This document shows, one piece after another, positions 8,914 to 17,697 of a DNA stretch of 64,000 nt. The notes beneath the pieces were generated by a model that worked only from the letters and a program-made list of their open reading frames with translations, was not told where the DNA came from and did no database searches. The translations under genes and the position numbers were made by a program. The first letter of the stretch is position 1; every line of letters begins with the position of its first letter. Source of the stretch: Polycladomyces abyssicola. GTDB lineage: Bacteria; Bacillota; Bacilli; Thermoactinomycetales; JIR-001. The stretch spans positions 2,778,001 through 2,842,000 of the forward strand of contig NZ_AP024601.1 of NCBI RefSeq assembly GCF_018326425.1, written 5' to 3'.

Positions 8914-9798
8914 TTATTTCGACAGGGATACCCATTTTTGCCCCACCCTTCGCCACACGACCAGCAGAATGCTGCCCACCCACAACAGGGTCAAAGCACT
9001 GTAGATGGCGGTATGCCAAGTAGAAGGAATCCAGTCAAGCGTCTTCAACAAAGTTTTGGCATTGGTGATGATGATCAATCCCCCGACCAAAACACCCAAC
9101 AGGTGGGAAGGAATGATCCGAACCAGCCAAGCGGCAATGGGAGCGGCGAATATTCCTCCAATCATCAGCGCCGCAACCCATGTCCAGCTGATATTGGACC
9201 AGCCTATGGAGATCAGGAAGCCGAGAGTGGCGGAAACGGCGACCGCGAATTCGCTCGTATCCACCGAACCCACCACTTTTCTGGGTTCCAACCCCTTCCG
9301 GCTGAGCAGGATCGGCGTCGTCAGCGGTCCCCATCCCCCGCCACCGGTGGAATCGACGAACCCTGCAATCAGGCCCAACGGGATGAGAAAACGCTTGGAA
9401 ATGGTACTCTCTTTCCGCTCAGTGCCATTCCCGTTTCCGAACAAAAACCGTCCTAGTACGTAAAAGCCGAGAATAAACAGAAAAGCAGCCACGTACGGTT
9501 TTACCTGATCACCCGGCAGATTGCTGAGGAAACAAGCACCGATGAATGCGCCGATCGAACCTGGAATAACCAAACGTATGACGACAGTCCGATCCACATT
9601 GCCGAACCGGATATGAGAGGCTCCCGAAGCAGCCGTGGTGATCACTTCCGCCATATGAACAGAGGCGGAGGCTACCGCAGGTGCGATACCAAACAAAAAC
9701 AACAGGGATGTGGAAGTGACACCGTAAGCCATTCCCAATGCACCGTCAACCAGTTGTGCAGCAAACCCAATCAATGCCAGGACAATCAATCTCTGCAT
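8914..9798 (-). CDS. sulfite exporter TauE/SafE family protein
   Basis: A membrane protein of about 294 residues with seven to eight hydrophobic segments. It has the TauE/SafE pattern: LIGFAAQLVDGALGMAYGVT near the N-terminus and the repeat IAGFVDSTGGGGWGPLTTPI in the second half. This family moves sulfite, sulfoacetate or related anions. Beside ssuD, which releases sulfite, an export or detoxification role is plausible (inference). ATG at 9804 has AGGAGG only three bases away, so I prefer the ATG at 9798 with a nine-base spacing. It is the first gene of the sulfur cluster, which continues through yezD to ssuADCB. Confidence 0.87.
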   Translation of the reverse strand: MQRLIVLALIGFAAQLVDGALGMAYGVTSTSLLFLFGIAPAVASASVHMAEVITTAASGASHIRFGNVDRTVVIRLVIPGSIGAFIGACFLSNLPGDQVKPYVAAFLFILGFYVLGRFLFGNGNGTERKESTISKRFLIPLGLIAGFVDSTGGGGWGPLTTPILLSRKGLEPRKVVGSVDTSEFAVAVSATLGFLISIGWSNISWTWVAALMIGGIFAAPIAAWLVRIIPSHLLGVLVGGLIIITNAKTLLKTLDWIPSTWHTAIYSALTLLWVGSILLVVWRRVGQKWVSLSK

Positions 9799-10070
9799 GC
9801 CCATCTTCCTCCTGATGTTATTTGATCATGTTGAGCAGAATAGTCGGCTTTTCAACACTAGTGCATGATATGACGAAATAGGGCTCATTGTTCGAAATTT
9901 TGTTATCCATCCCGATCTCGGCTGATCACGTTCTGTATGTAAATTATCTTATTCCGATAAAATTACTTGGTTTATTGAAACACATATTACTATCCGATTA
10001 TTCAAATGTCAATAATGGGGTCATTAATTGAAATTTTCTGTTAAATTCACGACACCTATTTTTAACAATA

Positions 10071-10103
10071 GAAAAAACGGCGGGACCAGCAACCATCCCG
10101 CCG
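10071..10103 (-). terminator. terminator of the EamA transporter gene
   Basis: On the minus strand CGGCGGGA and TCCCGCCG form an 8-bp stem followed by GTTTTTTC, 14 bases after the stop at 10117. Confidence 0.88.
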
Positions 10104-10116
10104 CAACTACATGTTG

Positions 10117-11028
10117 TCACGTTTTCATTTTGTCAGCAATGGTCGAATCGTTTGATTTCGCCTCTTTTTTCGCGGTCAAAAACATGGAACACAGCAGTAT
10201 GACCGCACCCAACCATCCGCTGAAGGACAGCCGTTCTCCCAGCAGCGTGATGGCCAACAGCGTAGCGGTCAACGGCTCCGCCAATGACCAAATGGATGCT
10301 GATGTTGCTGTAACGTAACGCATACCGTGGATAAACAGCACATAAGCCATGGCCGTCGGGACCCAGCCCAGATAAACGAGCAGCAACCATCCCTGCCAAG
10401 GAAGCACCGGCCAACTGAGCACCGGAATCGACAGGATTGCGCCGATCGAAAAAGCTACTCCGATCACCAACAACGGAGGTACGTCCCCAACCAATCGCTT
10501 GCTGATCAACGTATAGCCACCGTAACAGGCCGCTGCCGCCAATGCCAGCAGGTTACCCTGCCACAGGCGCGGTTCGGTCAATCCCTGCAGGCTGTGGAGC
10601 CCGATCAACATGCTCGTGCCGATCACGCCCAATACCAATGCCCAACCGGTGGTTGAGGTCCAACGCTCCTTGAGCCACCAACTCGCCACCACACTGACCA
10701 TCAGTGGTGCCGTGCAAACGGTGAGCAGGGTAGCCGTCGACACCATGGTCTGGCCCACCGCGGAAAAATAGCACGCCTGATACCCTGCAACCCCCACTCC
10801 GAACAACACCAACCAAAGCCAGGAACGACTTGTGAGCCTTCCGATACTCCCCGTGCGGACGCTCTCCTGCCATGTCGCTGCCAATAACACCGGTGCGCTG
10901 AACAGTAAACGAAACGCCCCGATCGTCAACGGATCTGTTCCATAATTTGTCGTCAGCACTTTGGCTGTCATTCCAGCCGTCCCCCATAATACGGCCGCTG
11001 CTACTACTCCCCACATACCAATTCTCAT
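10117..11028 (-). CDS. EamA (DMT superfamily) transporter
   Basis: A 303-residue inner-membrane protein with ten predicted hydrophobic helices arranged as two EamA halves. The first begins VVAAAVLWGTAGMTAKVL; the second contains LLALAAAACYGGYTLISKRL and ends with SLAEPLTATLLAITLLGERL, the usual S/A-x-x-E-P motif. The family exports amino acids, metabolites or drugs; the substrate cannot be told from sequence. The ATG at 11028 has GGGAGGGG six bases upstream, so the 15 codons before it in the open frame are not used. It is monocistronic with its own terminator. Confidence 0.88.
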   Translation of the reverse strand: MRIGMWGVVAAAVLWGTAGMTAKVLTTNYGTDPLTIGAFRLLFSAPVLLAATWQESVRTGSIGRLTSRSWLWLVLFGVGVAGYQACYFSAVGQTMVSTATLLTVCTAPLMVSVVASWWLKERWTSTTGWALVLGVIGTSMLIGLHSLQGLTEPRLWQGNLLALAAAACYGGYTLISKRLVGDVPPLLVIGVAFSIGAILSIPVLSWPVLPWQGWLLLVYLGWVPTAMAYVLFIHGMRYVTATSASIWSLAEPLTATLLAITLLGERLSFSGWLGAVILLCSMFLTAKKEAKSNDSTIADKMKT

Positions 11029-11814
11029 TCCGGACCCCTCCCGATTCAGTTTGTTCACCGTCGGGCGGGTCAACTTGCGCTCCCGCCCGTGTCAGGAAAC
11101 GGGAACGCGACGGGGAGGGGGCAACACACCCTTCCATGCCATGTTCGTTCCTCCTCTCAATTGGTAACTAGGACGCGCCTAATAGATCAATGGTTCAACG
11201 GCTATACTCTGGGGAACCTTCTTTCCCGAATCGTCCCCAGTGGTGAAGTCACGCTTTTGGGAAAGGGTTCCCTCCATCTCATCCCTTGTCAGACACGCCC
11301 TCATCTGCCAGACAGGCTGCTTACCGCAGACACCGCTTCAGCATTTGCGTCCAACTTTCCGTCAAATAGGGGCAATCGCCAATTCGACCCATTCCGCCCG
11401 ATCGGGAGAGGCACTGAATACCAATCATTGTATTTGACGATACCAACCGGTACCCCCAACTCCTTGATCCGACACACGCGTTCGGGGACGCCCCACAACC
11501 TGGCCGGCTTCCAACACGGCATACAGCGGTTGGGAGACTTGCACCACGCCTCCCCTATTCGGTATACGTTATCGATACACTCGTTATGTTCATTCAAACC
11601 GGTGGCGGTAAAAAACGCCCCGTAGTAATTCCAATAACATCAGTTCCCGTCACCACTCGGCATCATAATCCGCCGGCTCCGATTTCCTGTCTCCGCGTCT
11701 GGTTAAAGCGAAGCGTACTTTGCCCGCATTCCGTGCTCCACGGTTCGGAGCGGCCAGACCAGCTTCCTTGCTGGGCGCAGGTGGAGCGATCCGGAAAGGG
11801 AACAGACCACACCC
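11029..11814. other. 785-base gap between the EamA gene and mtnA
   Basis: No intact gene is supported here. It contains one copy of a dispersed hairpin repeat (11211-11299). On the minus strand an open stretch at about 11301-11597 translates to a protein-like run (VGIVKYNDWYSVPLPIGRNG) without a convincing ribosome site or family match, which may be a decayed gene. Near 11130-11160 AGGAGG followed by ATGGCATGGA on the minus strand would start only a short frame. Confidence 0.5.
11211..11299 (-). repeat. dispersed hairpin repeat, copy 1
   Basis: On the minus strand it reads GTGTCTGACAAGG, then GGGAACCCTTTCCC, a loop with TTCACCAC and GGGGACGA, then GGGAAAGAAGGTTCC. The arms pair over about 13 bases. 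A second copy with the same blocks in the same order lies at 39182-39265 on the plus strand. No coding frame is attached. The head GTGTCTGACAA resembles ends of some insertion sequences, so a miniature or decayed element is likely (inference). Confidence 0.7.
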
Positions 11815-12888
11815 TCACCCCTGCGAACGTTGAACCGCTTCTTGCAAACCAGGTCCAAAAGGCGGACGAATCACGCCGTGCTCGGTGATAATCGCAGTGA
11901 CGAGCTCGGCCGGGGTGACATCGAATGCTGGGTTGTACACCTGAACCCCCTCCGGAGCGGTCACAGCACCGAATCCCCGGGTGACTTCTTCGGCAGGTCG
12001 CTCCTCAATCGGGATGTCCGCCCCCGTTGCCGTCTGCAAATCGATGGAAGACGTCGGTGCAGCCACATAGAAGGGGATCCCATGTGCTTTTGCCAACACA
12101 GCCAGTCCATAAGTACCAATTTTGTTGGCCACATCTCCGTTGGCAGCAACGCGGTCCGTTCCCACGATCACCGCCTGCACCCATCCCTTCTGCATCACAG
12201 CGGCGGCCATGTTGTCACAGATCAGTGTGACGTCAATGCCCGCCTGCTGCAACTCGTATGCGGTCAGCCTGGCGCCCTGCAGAACCGGACGCGTCTCGTC
12301 GGCAAATACGCGGAGATGCCATCCCCGTTCCTTCGCCAGATACAATGGTGCCAACGCCGTTCCGTAGGCTGCCGTGGCCAATCCGCCCGCGTTGCAATGC
12401 GTCAGCACGCCCATCCCGTCTTCCAACAAGGTGAGCAAATGCTCACCGATCTTCCTGCACATGTCTGCATCTTCCCGTTGGATCTCGTGCGCTTCCGCCA
12501 ATAAAGCGGCCTTCAGCTCAGAAACTGGGCGCTCCTTCAGCGTTTCCAACCGTCTCCGGATTCGTTCCAGCGCCCAAGCGAGGTTGACCGCAGTGGGCCG
12601 GGCGGAGCGAAGATTTTCCCCCACCCGGCGCAAGGTGGACCAAAATCGGCCTGCATCCACATCCGGGATATCCTTTACTCCCAGATACATCCCGAACGCC
12701 GCCGCCGTCCCGATCGCCGGCGCCCCTCTAACCGCCAGTTTCACGATTGCTTCCCGCACTTCCTCAGGTGTCGTCAGCTCCAAATAGACCGTCTCTGTGG
12801 GCAAGCGCCGTTGATCCAGCAGCAGGAGCCGATCTTCCCGCCAAACAACGGAACGCGGGTGCGGAATTTTTTCCATCGAGACCGTCAT
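11815..12888 (-). CDS. mtnA: S-methyl-5-thioribose-1-phosphate isomerase
   Basis: A 357-residue member of the eIF2B-like isomerase family, which converts methylthioribose-1-phosphate to methylthioribulose-1-phosphate. It has the MtnA marks RGAPAIGTAAAFGM near residue 54, the catalytic-cysteine segment LTHCNAGGLATAAYGTAL, and the aspartate-bearing GTDRVAANGDVANKIGTY. The start is within three bases of the mtnK stop, with its ribosome site inside the mtnK end. It is the final gene of the salvage operon mtnW-X-B-D-K-A; no clear terminator follows it. Confidence 0.96.
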   Translation of the reverse strand: MTVSMEKIPHPRSVVWREDRLLLLDQRRLPTETVYLELTTPEEVREAIVKLAVRGAPAIGTAAAFGMYLGVKDIPDVDAGRFWSTLRRVGENLRSARPTAVNLAWALERIRRRLETLKERPVSELKAALLAEAHEIQREDADMCRKIGEHLLTLLEDGMGVLTHCNAGGLATAAYGTALAPLYLAKERGWHLRVFADETRPVLQGARLTAYELQQAGIDVTLICDNMAAAVMQKGWVQAVIVGTDRVAANGDVANKIGTYGLAVLAKAHGIPFYVAAPTSSIDLQTATGADIPIEERPAEEVTRGFGAVTAPEGVQVYNPAFDVTPAELVTAIITEHGVIRPPFGPGLQEAVQRSQG

Positions 12889-12889
12889 A

Positions 12890-14110
12890 TCATTTCACCA
12901 CCTTCTCTTTGGCTACTTCCCGGACCCATGCCGTCAGCTGTCCGATCGTCTCCAGCGTCTTCCGCCGATTGATCAATGCCTGACCGATGTGGAGAGCCAA
13001 CACTTCCGCCTCCGCGCGAACCTGCGGATCTTCGATGGTCTCCAGGTCAGCTACTGGGGCCAACCCGATCACCCTGCGCAACATCTTGCAACCGGCGAAA
13101 CCGGCACTGTCTTGGAGCACACGGGAGAGGAAGCGTTCCCAGTATCCCGGTACGCGCCACATCTCATCCTTGACGTGCTCCTGCCACAAAGCGGAGAATT
13201 GTTCCTCAAATCTGTTCCAGATGGTTTCAATCGTTTCCAACAACCATTCTTGATAGGCGATTCGGACTTCTCTGTCCACTGTATGCCCCTCGTGGGAAGC
13301 ATAGGACAACAACAGGTTGGCAAACAATGCACCGATGTCAAAGCCCATCGGCCCATAATAGGCGAATTCCGGATCAATTACCTTGGTACTCGTCTCCGTC
13401 ACCATAATGGAACCAGTATGTAAATCACCGTGTACCAACGCTTGCGCCTGCGTCATGAACGCCTCTTTCAGTTCGGCGATTTCCCGCTTGAGCGCATCAT
13501 CCCGCCAAATCGCCTCCACCTCGTCCCTGATCAACGGGTTGAACGAGTTGGTTTCTGCATCGTAATAGGGATCGGTAAAGACCAATCCTTCGGTGATGTC
13601 GCACATTTGCGGGTTGAGAAACCGGCGCACCCACTCTTTTTTCTCCTGACGGTCTACATAGAAATCGGAGGTGAAAAAGAGCGTCCGGGCCAGAAACCGG
13701 GCCATGTGCTCAGCGAAATACGGATATTGTTGACGAGCGATCAACCCTTTTCGCATCACGATGTGATCGGTCAGATCTTCCATGATAGTCAGAGCCAGGT
13801 CAGGATCATACCTGTACACCCGGGGAACCAAACCCTCCGCCAGTTTCGCCTGTACCTGCAACGCTTCGGATTCGATGCGCGCCCGGTCCAACGTAAGCGG
13901 CCATGATTCGCCGACCACGCGGGCATAAGGGAGTGCCTGTTTGAGAATGACTCCCTTTTCCCGGCCTTCCTCCCGAATGTGGAACACGAGATTCAGATTG
14001 CCGTCCCCGATTTCCCTGCTGGTCAATACAGCCCCTTCGGAAAACAGCCCCGGAACGGATCGCGCGTATTGAACCGCTTCAGCTTCCGTCAGCGGATGGT
14101 AATTTGACAT
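12890..14110 (-). CDS. mtnK: S-methyl-5-thioribose kinase
   Basis: A 406-residue aminoglycoside-phosphotransferase-fold kinase that phosphorylates methylthioribose on C1. Visible marks are SREIGDGNLNLVFHI (ATP loop), the Lys of GVILKQALPY, the catalytic LVHGDLHTGSIMV and the metal-binding VIDPEFAYYGPMGFDIG. The open frame extends to 14296, but the ATG at 14110 follows GGGAGGAGAGG and begins MSNYHPLTEA as in the family. A 195-base gap with a strong hairpin separates it from mtnD. It works with mtnA directly after it, as in the Bacillus mtnKA pair. Confidence 0.96.
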   Translation of the reverse strand: MSNYHPLTEAEAVQYARSVPGLFSEGAVLTSREIGDGNLNLVFHIREEGREKGVILKQALPYARVVGESWPLTLDRARIESEALQVQAKLAEGLVPRVYRYDPDLALTIMEDLTDHIVMRKGLIARQQYPYFAEHMARFLARTLFFTSDFYVDRQEKKEWVRRFLNPQMCDITEGLVFTDPYYDAETNSFNPLIRDEVEAIWRDDALKREIAELKEAFMTQAQALVHGDLHTGSIMVTETSTKVIDPEFAYYGPMGFDIGALFANLLLSYASHEGHTVDREVRIAYQEWLLETIETIWNRFEEQFSALWQEHVKDEMWRVPGYWERFLSRVLQDSAGFAGCKMLRRVIGLAPVADLETIEDPQVRAEAEVLALHIGQALINRRKTLETIGQLTAWVREVAKEKVVK

Positions 14111-14221
14111 ATCCCCTCTCCTCCCTCGCAATCGTTTTGCTTTAACCAATTGAAAATTCGGTTTACGATGAGGCATCTGGCCACAGGATTGCCCAACCCA
14201 GCCGCTCATCACCATGCGGAA

Positions 14222-14273
14222 AGCCGTCTCCGCTCCGTATCTGTTCATCAGACTTAGGTTAGGAGACGGCTTC
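14222..14273 (-). other. long inverted repeat between mtnD and mtnK
   Basis: AAGCCGTCTCC and GGAGACGGCTT form a perfect 11-bp stem with a 30-base loop, extendable past one bulged base. There is no T tract, so it is not a clear terminator; it could protect or separate parts of the operon mRNA. It lies in the one long gap of the mtn operon. Confidence 0.6.
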
Positions 14274-14305
14274 CGTTCCTCATAAGCCAACTCCACCTAT
14301 GGCTC

Positions 14306-14845
14306 TTATGGTTGAAATGCCGGGTCTTCCACCGGATGGGCCACCCAACCCGACGGATCGATAAACAAGCGGATGGCCACCACACGCCGGTTCTCCATCA
14401 GCGTAAAGAAATGCGGTGTGTTCACCGGAACCGAGATGACGTCACCGGCGGACAGTTCAACATCGAAATAGCCCGTTTCCTCTTTGCCCTTGATCGTGAA
14501 AATGCCATTGCCGGCAGCGATGGCCCGTACTTCATCCTCCGTGTGAACATGAACCTGCTCAAATTTCTTCAGCAACTCGTCCAGGTTGGGCGTTTCCGGT
14601 GACAGCGCCACCACATCCCACTTCACATAGCCGTTTCGCTCGGCCAATGACCGGATATCCTCATCGTACGCCCGCAAAATCTCCTCTTTTTCCTCATCGG
14701 TCAGGACAAATTTGTCTCTCAGCTTTTCCGGCAGTTTTTCCGTGTCCCAATGTTCATACAACACACCTTGCTCTTCCAAAAATGCGCGAACGTTTGCCTC
14801 TCCTTCGATCCGCTCTCCCGTATTTCGAATGCGAATGCTGGCCAT
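14306..14845 (-). CDS. mtnD: acireductone dioxygenase
   Basis: A 179-residue cupin that converts acireductone and O2 to the keto-acid precursor of methionine plus formate (Fe form) or to an off-pathway product (Ni form). The metal ligands are seen in QVHVHTEDEVR (two His and the Glu) and in NTPHFF (third His). The ATG at 14845 has AAAGGAG eight bases upstream; the 16 codons before it in the open frame are discarded. It sits 84 bases after mtnB and before mtnK in one direction, a compact single-strand salvage operon. Confidence 0.95.
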   Translation of the reverse strand: MASIRIRNTGERIEGEANVRAFLEEQGVLYEHWDTEKLPEKLRDKFVLTDEEKEEILRAYDEDIRSLAERNGYVKWDVVALSPETPNLDELLKKFEQVHVHTEDEVRAIAAGNGIFTIKGKEETGYFDVELSAGDVISVPVNTPHFFTLMENRRVVAIRLFIDPSGWVAHPVEDPAFQP

Positions 14846-14929
14846 CGTTATCGCTCCTTTCACATTGAATATCAACAAAAAAATCCATGCCAAATGATTG
14901 CGAAACTCATCTCCTGCTCTACTAGGAAC

Positions 14930-15595
14930 TTACCCACTCATCAATAAACGCCGCTTGATTTCATACTCAAACAGAAACTCCCAAGCTTCCAAATGGCGTA
15001 AAGCGGAAAATGCATCATCCCCCCAGGCGTAAATCCCGTGATTTCGGATCAACACGCCCCGGTTGTCCCAGGCCGCCACCCGTTCCACAGCGGCCGCCAA
15101 TGCGGGGATATGAGCGTGGTTGGGCACAATCGGTACCGTGACGCTGGCACCTTCCTCCCAATGTCCCAAAGCTTTGATCAGTTCATGATTGGTAAAGGTG
15201 ACGGCAGCGTTGTCACCGTACAACTCGGAAACCAAGTTGTTGGAGACAGTGTGAACGTGAAACACCGCTCCACACTCGGGAAACTTCCGATACAGCGCCG
15301 TATGAACCGCCGTCTCCGCAGAAGGCTTCAGTTCGGTGGGTGCCACCGGAACACCATTTTCATCCACCAGCAAAAAATCCTCCGGGGTGTGAACCGCCTT
15401 ATCTTTGCCGCTGGCGGTGATGGCGATCACCGATGCCCCGCCATACGTCACTTTGACGGACAGATTGCCGCTCGTGGCGGGAAACCAACCGCGTTCGGCC
15501 AAGCGCATTTTGATCCGCCGCAAGGTATCAAATGCCTGTTGCACGGATTCGAGCGGAACTTCAATCCCCCGATTGCTTGTTTGGTTCACTGTCAC
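14930..15595 (-). CDS. mtnB: methylthioribulose-1-phosphate dehydratase
   Basis: A 221-residue class II aldolase/adducin-family enzyme that dehydrates methylthioribulose-1-phosphate to the diketo phosphate. Family features include AERGWFPATSGNLSVKV at the N-terminus, FHVHTVSNNLVSEL with two zinc-binding His, and IRNHGIYAWGDD with the third His. The GTG start at 15595 is preceded by GGAGGAAG. It lies 13 bases after mtnX. Confidence 0.95.
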   Translation of the reverse strand: MTVNQTSNRGIEVPLESVQQAFDTLRRIKMRLAERGWFPATSGNLSVKVTYGGASVIAITASGKDKAVHTPEDFLLVDENGVPVAPTELKPSAETAVHTALYRKFPECGAVFHVHTVSNNLVSELYGDNAAVTFTNHELIKALGHWEEGASVTVPIVPNHAHIPALAAAVERVAAWDNRGVLIRNHGIYAWGDDAFSALRHLEAWEFLFEYEIKRRLLMSG

Positions 15596-15608
15596 GTAGT
15601 CTTCCTCC

Positions 15609-16280
15609 TCACTTCACACCAACCGGGGAGCTCAACCGGTCGATACAATCGTAGAAGGTATCGAACGACGCATGCGGGAGGTTCAGCTCCCGGCATTTCT
15701 CCAGCAGGTAGTCTCGCGCCAGCACCCAATCGGCCAACCGGGACCCGGCCAAATCGGTGACGCTGTCGCCGATCACGATTTTTTCGTATCGCTCCGAAGA
15801 AAAGGAACGAATGATACTGGTTTTGCACATGCCGCAGTCATTGTCACAGTGCTCGTCACAAGAATGCGGCCACAGGATTTGAATCGTCTCTCCCGAAAAG
15901 TCGCTGGCGTTGCAGTAAATGTCGTCACGGGGTATGTCGAATTTGGACAAAATCGGATAGACGAAAAAATCGATTCCCCCGCTGGTGATCAGCAGGCGAA
16001 TATCCCGCTCGCGACAAAATGCCAGGAACTCCTCAAATCCCGGACGGATCTCAGCCTGTTCCAGGACATAGGAGACGATTTCCTCCCTCCGGGCGGACGG
16101 GAGCAGTGAAAACAGCTGTCCCACGCCCTGGCGAACACTGATCCGTCGCGACAGGATGTCATCCACGATGCGCTTCCAGCCGGGTGGATCGAAGTGTTTC
16201 ATGATCTGCACGATGTTGTCGTTGGTCGTAATCGTGCCGTCAAAGTCGCAAAAAATGACGCGTTTGCGCTCATGCGTCAC
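15609..16280 (-). CDS. mtnX: 2-hydroxy-3-keto-5-methylthiopentenyl-1-phosphate phosphatase
   Basis: A 223-residue HAD-superfamily phosphatase with the motif I DFDGTITTND (nucleophile Asp), motif II in LLITSGGIDFFV and motif IV in VIGDSVTDLAGSRLADWVLA. Cysteines in CDEHCDNDCGMCK are a usual MtnX feature. It makes acireductone from the phosphate formed by MtnW. I take the GTG at 16280, which overlaps the mtnW stop as GTGA; a longer frame to 16298 lies wholly within mtnW. MtnW plus MtnX replace the fused MtnC enzyme of other bacteria. Confidence 0.94.
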   Translation of the reverse strand: MTHERKRVIFCDFDGTITTNDNIVQIMKHFDPPGWKRIVDDILSRRISVRQGVGQLFSLLPSARREEIVSYVLEQAEIRPGFEEFLAFCRERDIRLLITSGGIDFFVYPILSKFDIPRDDIYCNASDFSGETIQILWPHSCDEHCDNDCGMCKTSIIRSFSSERYEKIVIGDSVTDLAGSRLADWVLARDYLLEKCRELNLPHASFDTFYDCIDRLSSPVGVK

Positions 16281-17497
16281 GCTTTCACCACTCCCCACGC
16301 ATCAATAGCCTTGCGGAGTGCCGCCGACGTTTCCGCTTTTTCCTCCAACGTCACACCGGACACCACCGCCTCGATGGCATCGACAAAAGCGCGACCGCCC
16401 TGCGTTGAGCCGTCCGGATGTCCGTGAATACCGCCTCCGGCATTGACAATTGCGTCCCTGCCGAAATCGCGGTACAGCACGGGTACCAACCCCGGATGGA
16501 TTCCGGCCGAGGGGGCGGGGAATGCCGGTCGGTGTACCCCGTTGTTCTCCCGCAAATGCTGCGCCACTTTGAGTGCTTCTTTTCTCGGCATGGCCACACT
16601 GCCGTACGGTGACGGATACAGCACGATATCCGCCCCCGCCCAGCGCAGGAGTTTGCCCAACAGCAATGCGGCGGACAGACCGTGATCGGGAGATGCGTAG
16701 ATGGCACCAGTAAACGCCGGATGCGCCATGATCGGAACGGGGATGTCCGGGTCCTCCGCCAACCGATGCAGCACATCCCATCCGTACGGCGCCACGTTGA
16801 GCAGCAGGCAGGAAGCGCCGGCTTCGACCAATCGCTTAGCCCGATCGGGCAATTGCGTGACAGGACCAGTCAGATTGACCGCATACAACACTTTCTTTCC
16901 GGTCTGCTCTTCCCAAACACGGTTGCGCCGTTCAAACGCCCTGACCCGCTCCCCCACCGGAGCCAAATCATCCCGGAAAAATATTTCATCATCTTTGACC
17001 AGATCGACGCCGCCTTCTATTTGCTTTTGGTACTCCGTTTCCAACTCGTCAAGGGGAAGACCGATACATTGCTTGAAAATGCTCATCAACAGCGGCCGGT
17101 CGTGTACACCCAAACGCTCGCGAATGCCCTCGATCCCAAACCGCGGTCCCGGAAAACGGGACAAAAATTCCTCCGGCAATTGCAGATCGATCAGTTTGAT
17201 TTTGCCGTCCATTGACAATTTACCGAATACGGTCGTTAACACGGCCGGCAGATCAGCTGTCAGATTGCGCATCGGATACCCGATGGTGATTCGACCGCGA
17301 GGCGAACCGTCGTCAGCCGGCTCCAGACGAACTACTTCCTCCACCTTACCCAAATACGGGGCCATCTGCTCCTGCTTTTCCCGAGGCAACCCAGTCCATG
17401 TTCCCACCGTCAATCCGACAGCGATGCCGCGGGCTTTCTTTTCCAAGTCCGATGCCCCTTCTATGAGATACGTTGCATATATGTAACCGGAGTCCAT
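16277..17497 (-). CDS. mtnW: 2,3-diketo-5-methylthiopentyl-1-phosphate enolase (RuBisCO-like)
   Basis: A 406-residue RuBisCO-like protein (form IV). The lysine that is carbamylated in the family lies in GGVDLVKDDE, the expected metal-binding K-D-D-E pattern. The large-subunit barrel is otherwise complete, including GIHPGLVPVLYRDFGRDAI and GGGIHGHPDGSTQGG near the C-terminus. It tautomerises the diketone phosphate in methionine salvage and does not fix CO2. It is the first gene of the operon, with ATG at 17497 about 70 bases after a sigma-A-like promoter. Confidence 0.95.
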   Translation of the reverse strand: MDSGYIYATYLIEGASDLEKKARGIAVGLTVGTWTGLPREKQEQMAPYLGKVEEVVRLEPADDGSPRGRITIGYPMRNLTADLPAVLTTVFGKLSMDGKIKLIDLQLPEEFLSRFPGPRFGIEGIRERLGVHDRPLLMSIFKQCIGLPLDELETEYQKQIEGGVDLVKDDEIFFRDDLAPVGERVRAFERRNRVWEEQTGKKVLYAVNLTGPVTQLPDRAKRLVEAGASCLLLNVAPYGWDVLHRLAEDPDIPVPIMAHPAFTGAIYASPDHGLSAALLLGKLLRWAGADIVLYPSPYGSVAMPRKEALKVAQHLRENNGVHRPAFPAPSAGIHPGLVPVLYRDFGRDAIVNAGGGIHGHPDGSTQGGRAFVDAIEAVVSGVTLEEKAETSAALRKAIDAWGVVKA

Positions 17498-17567
17498 CGG
17501 TTCACCGCCTTCCCACCATCATTGATTCGTATGCGACGTTCCTTTTTGAAATGAAAATCAAGAGTGC

Positions 17568-17596
17568 ATTGTATCTTTTTTCATGCAATTATGCAA
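17568..17596 (-). promoter_or_regulatory. sigma-A promoter of the mtn operon
   Basis: On the minus strand TTGCAT, 17 bases, TACAAT. The start site would be about 60 bases before mtnW. That leader is too short for a SAM-I riboswitch, unlike the metH operon in this window. Confidence 0.75.
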
Positions 17597-17657
17597 CAGC
17601 TTCCCCTCTAATGTAAAGCACGATTTTGCAAAGATGATGACGCTTTTTCGACTAATT

Positions 17658-17697
17658 TCGTGTAAAAAGGTTGGAATACATGGGTTTACACGAAACA
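17658..17697. promoter_or_regulatory. 11-base inverted repeat between mtnW and the 17944 gene
   Basis: TTTCGTGTAAA and TTTACACGAAA are perfect inverted arms separated by 18 bases. They lie between divergent genes: mtnW to the left and the 17944 gene to the right, about 60-90 bases upstream of the mtn -35. A TGGTACAAT extended -10 on the plus strand lies shortly after it. A two-way operator for an unknown regulator is plausible. Confidence 0.55.

Noticed and set aside
14236-14262. CTGATGA (hammerhead-like core) in the loop of the mtnD-mtnK hairpin
   Set aside because: The required GAAA box and the flanking stems of a hammerhead ribozyme are absent.
14130-14305. GGTGGAG and GGAAGCC pieces in the mtnD-mtnK gap recalling a SAM-I aptamer
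   Set aside because: The conserved CTTATCAAGAG, GGCAACC and closing elements are missing; part of the match lies in the mtnD end.
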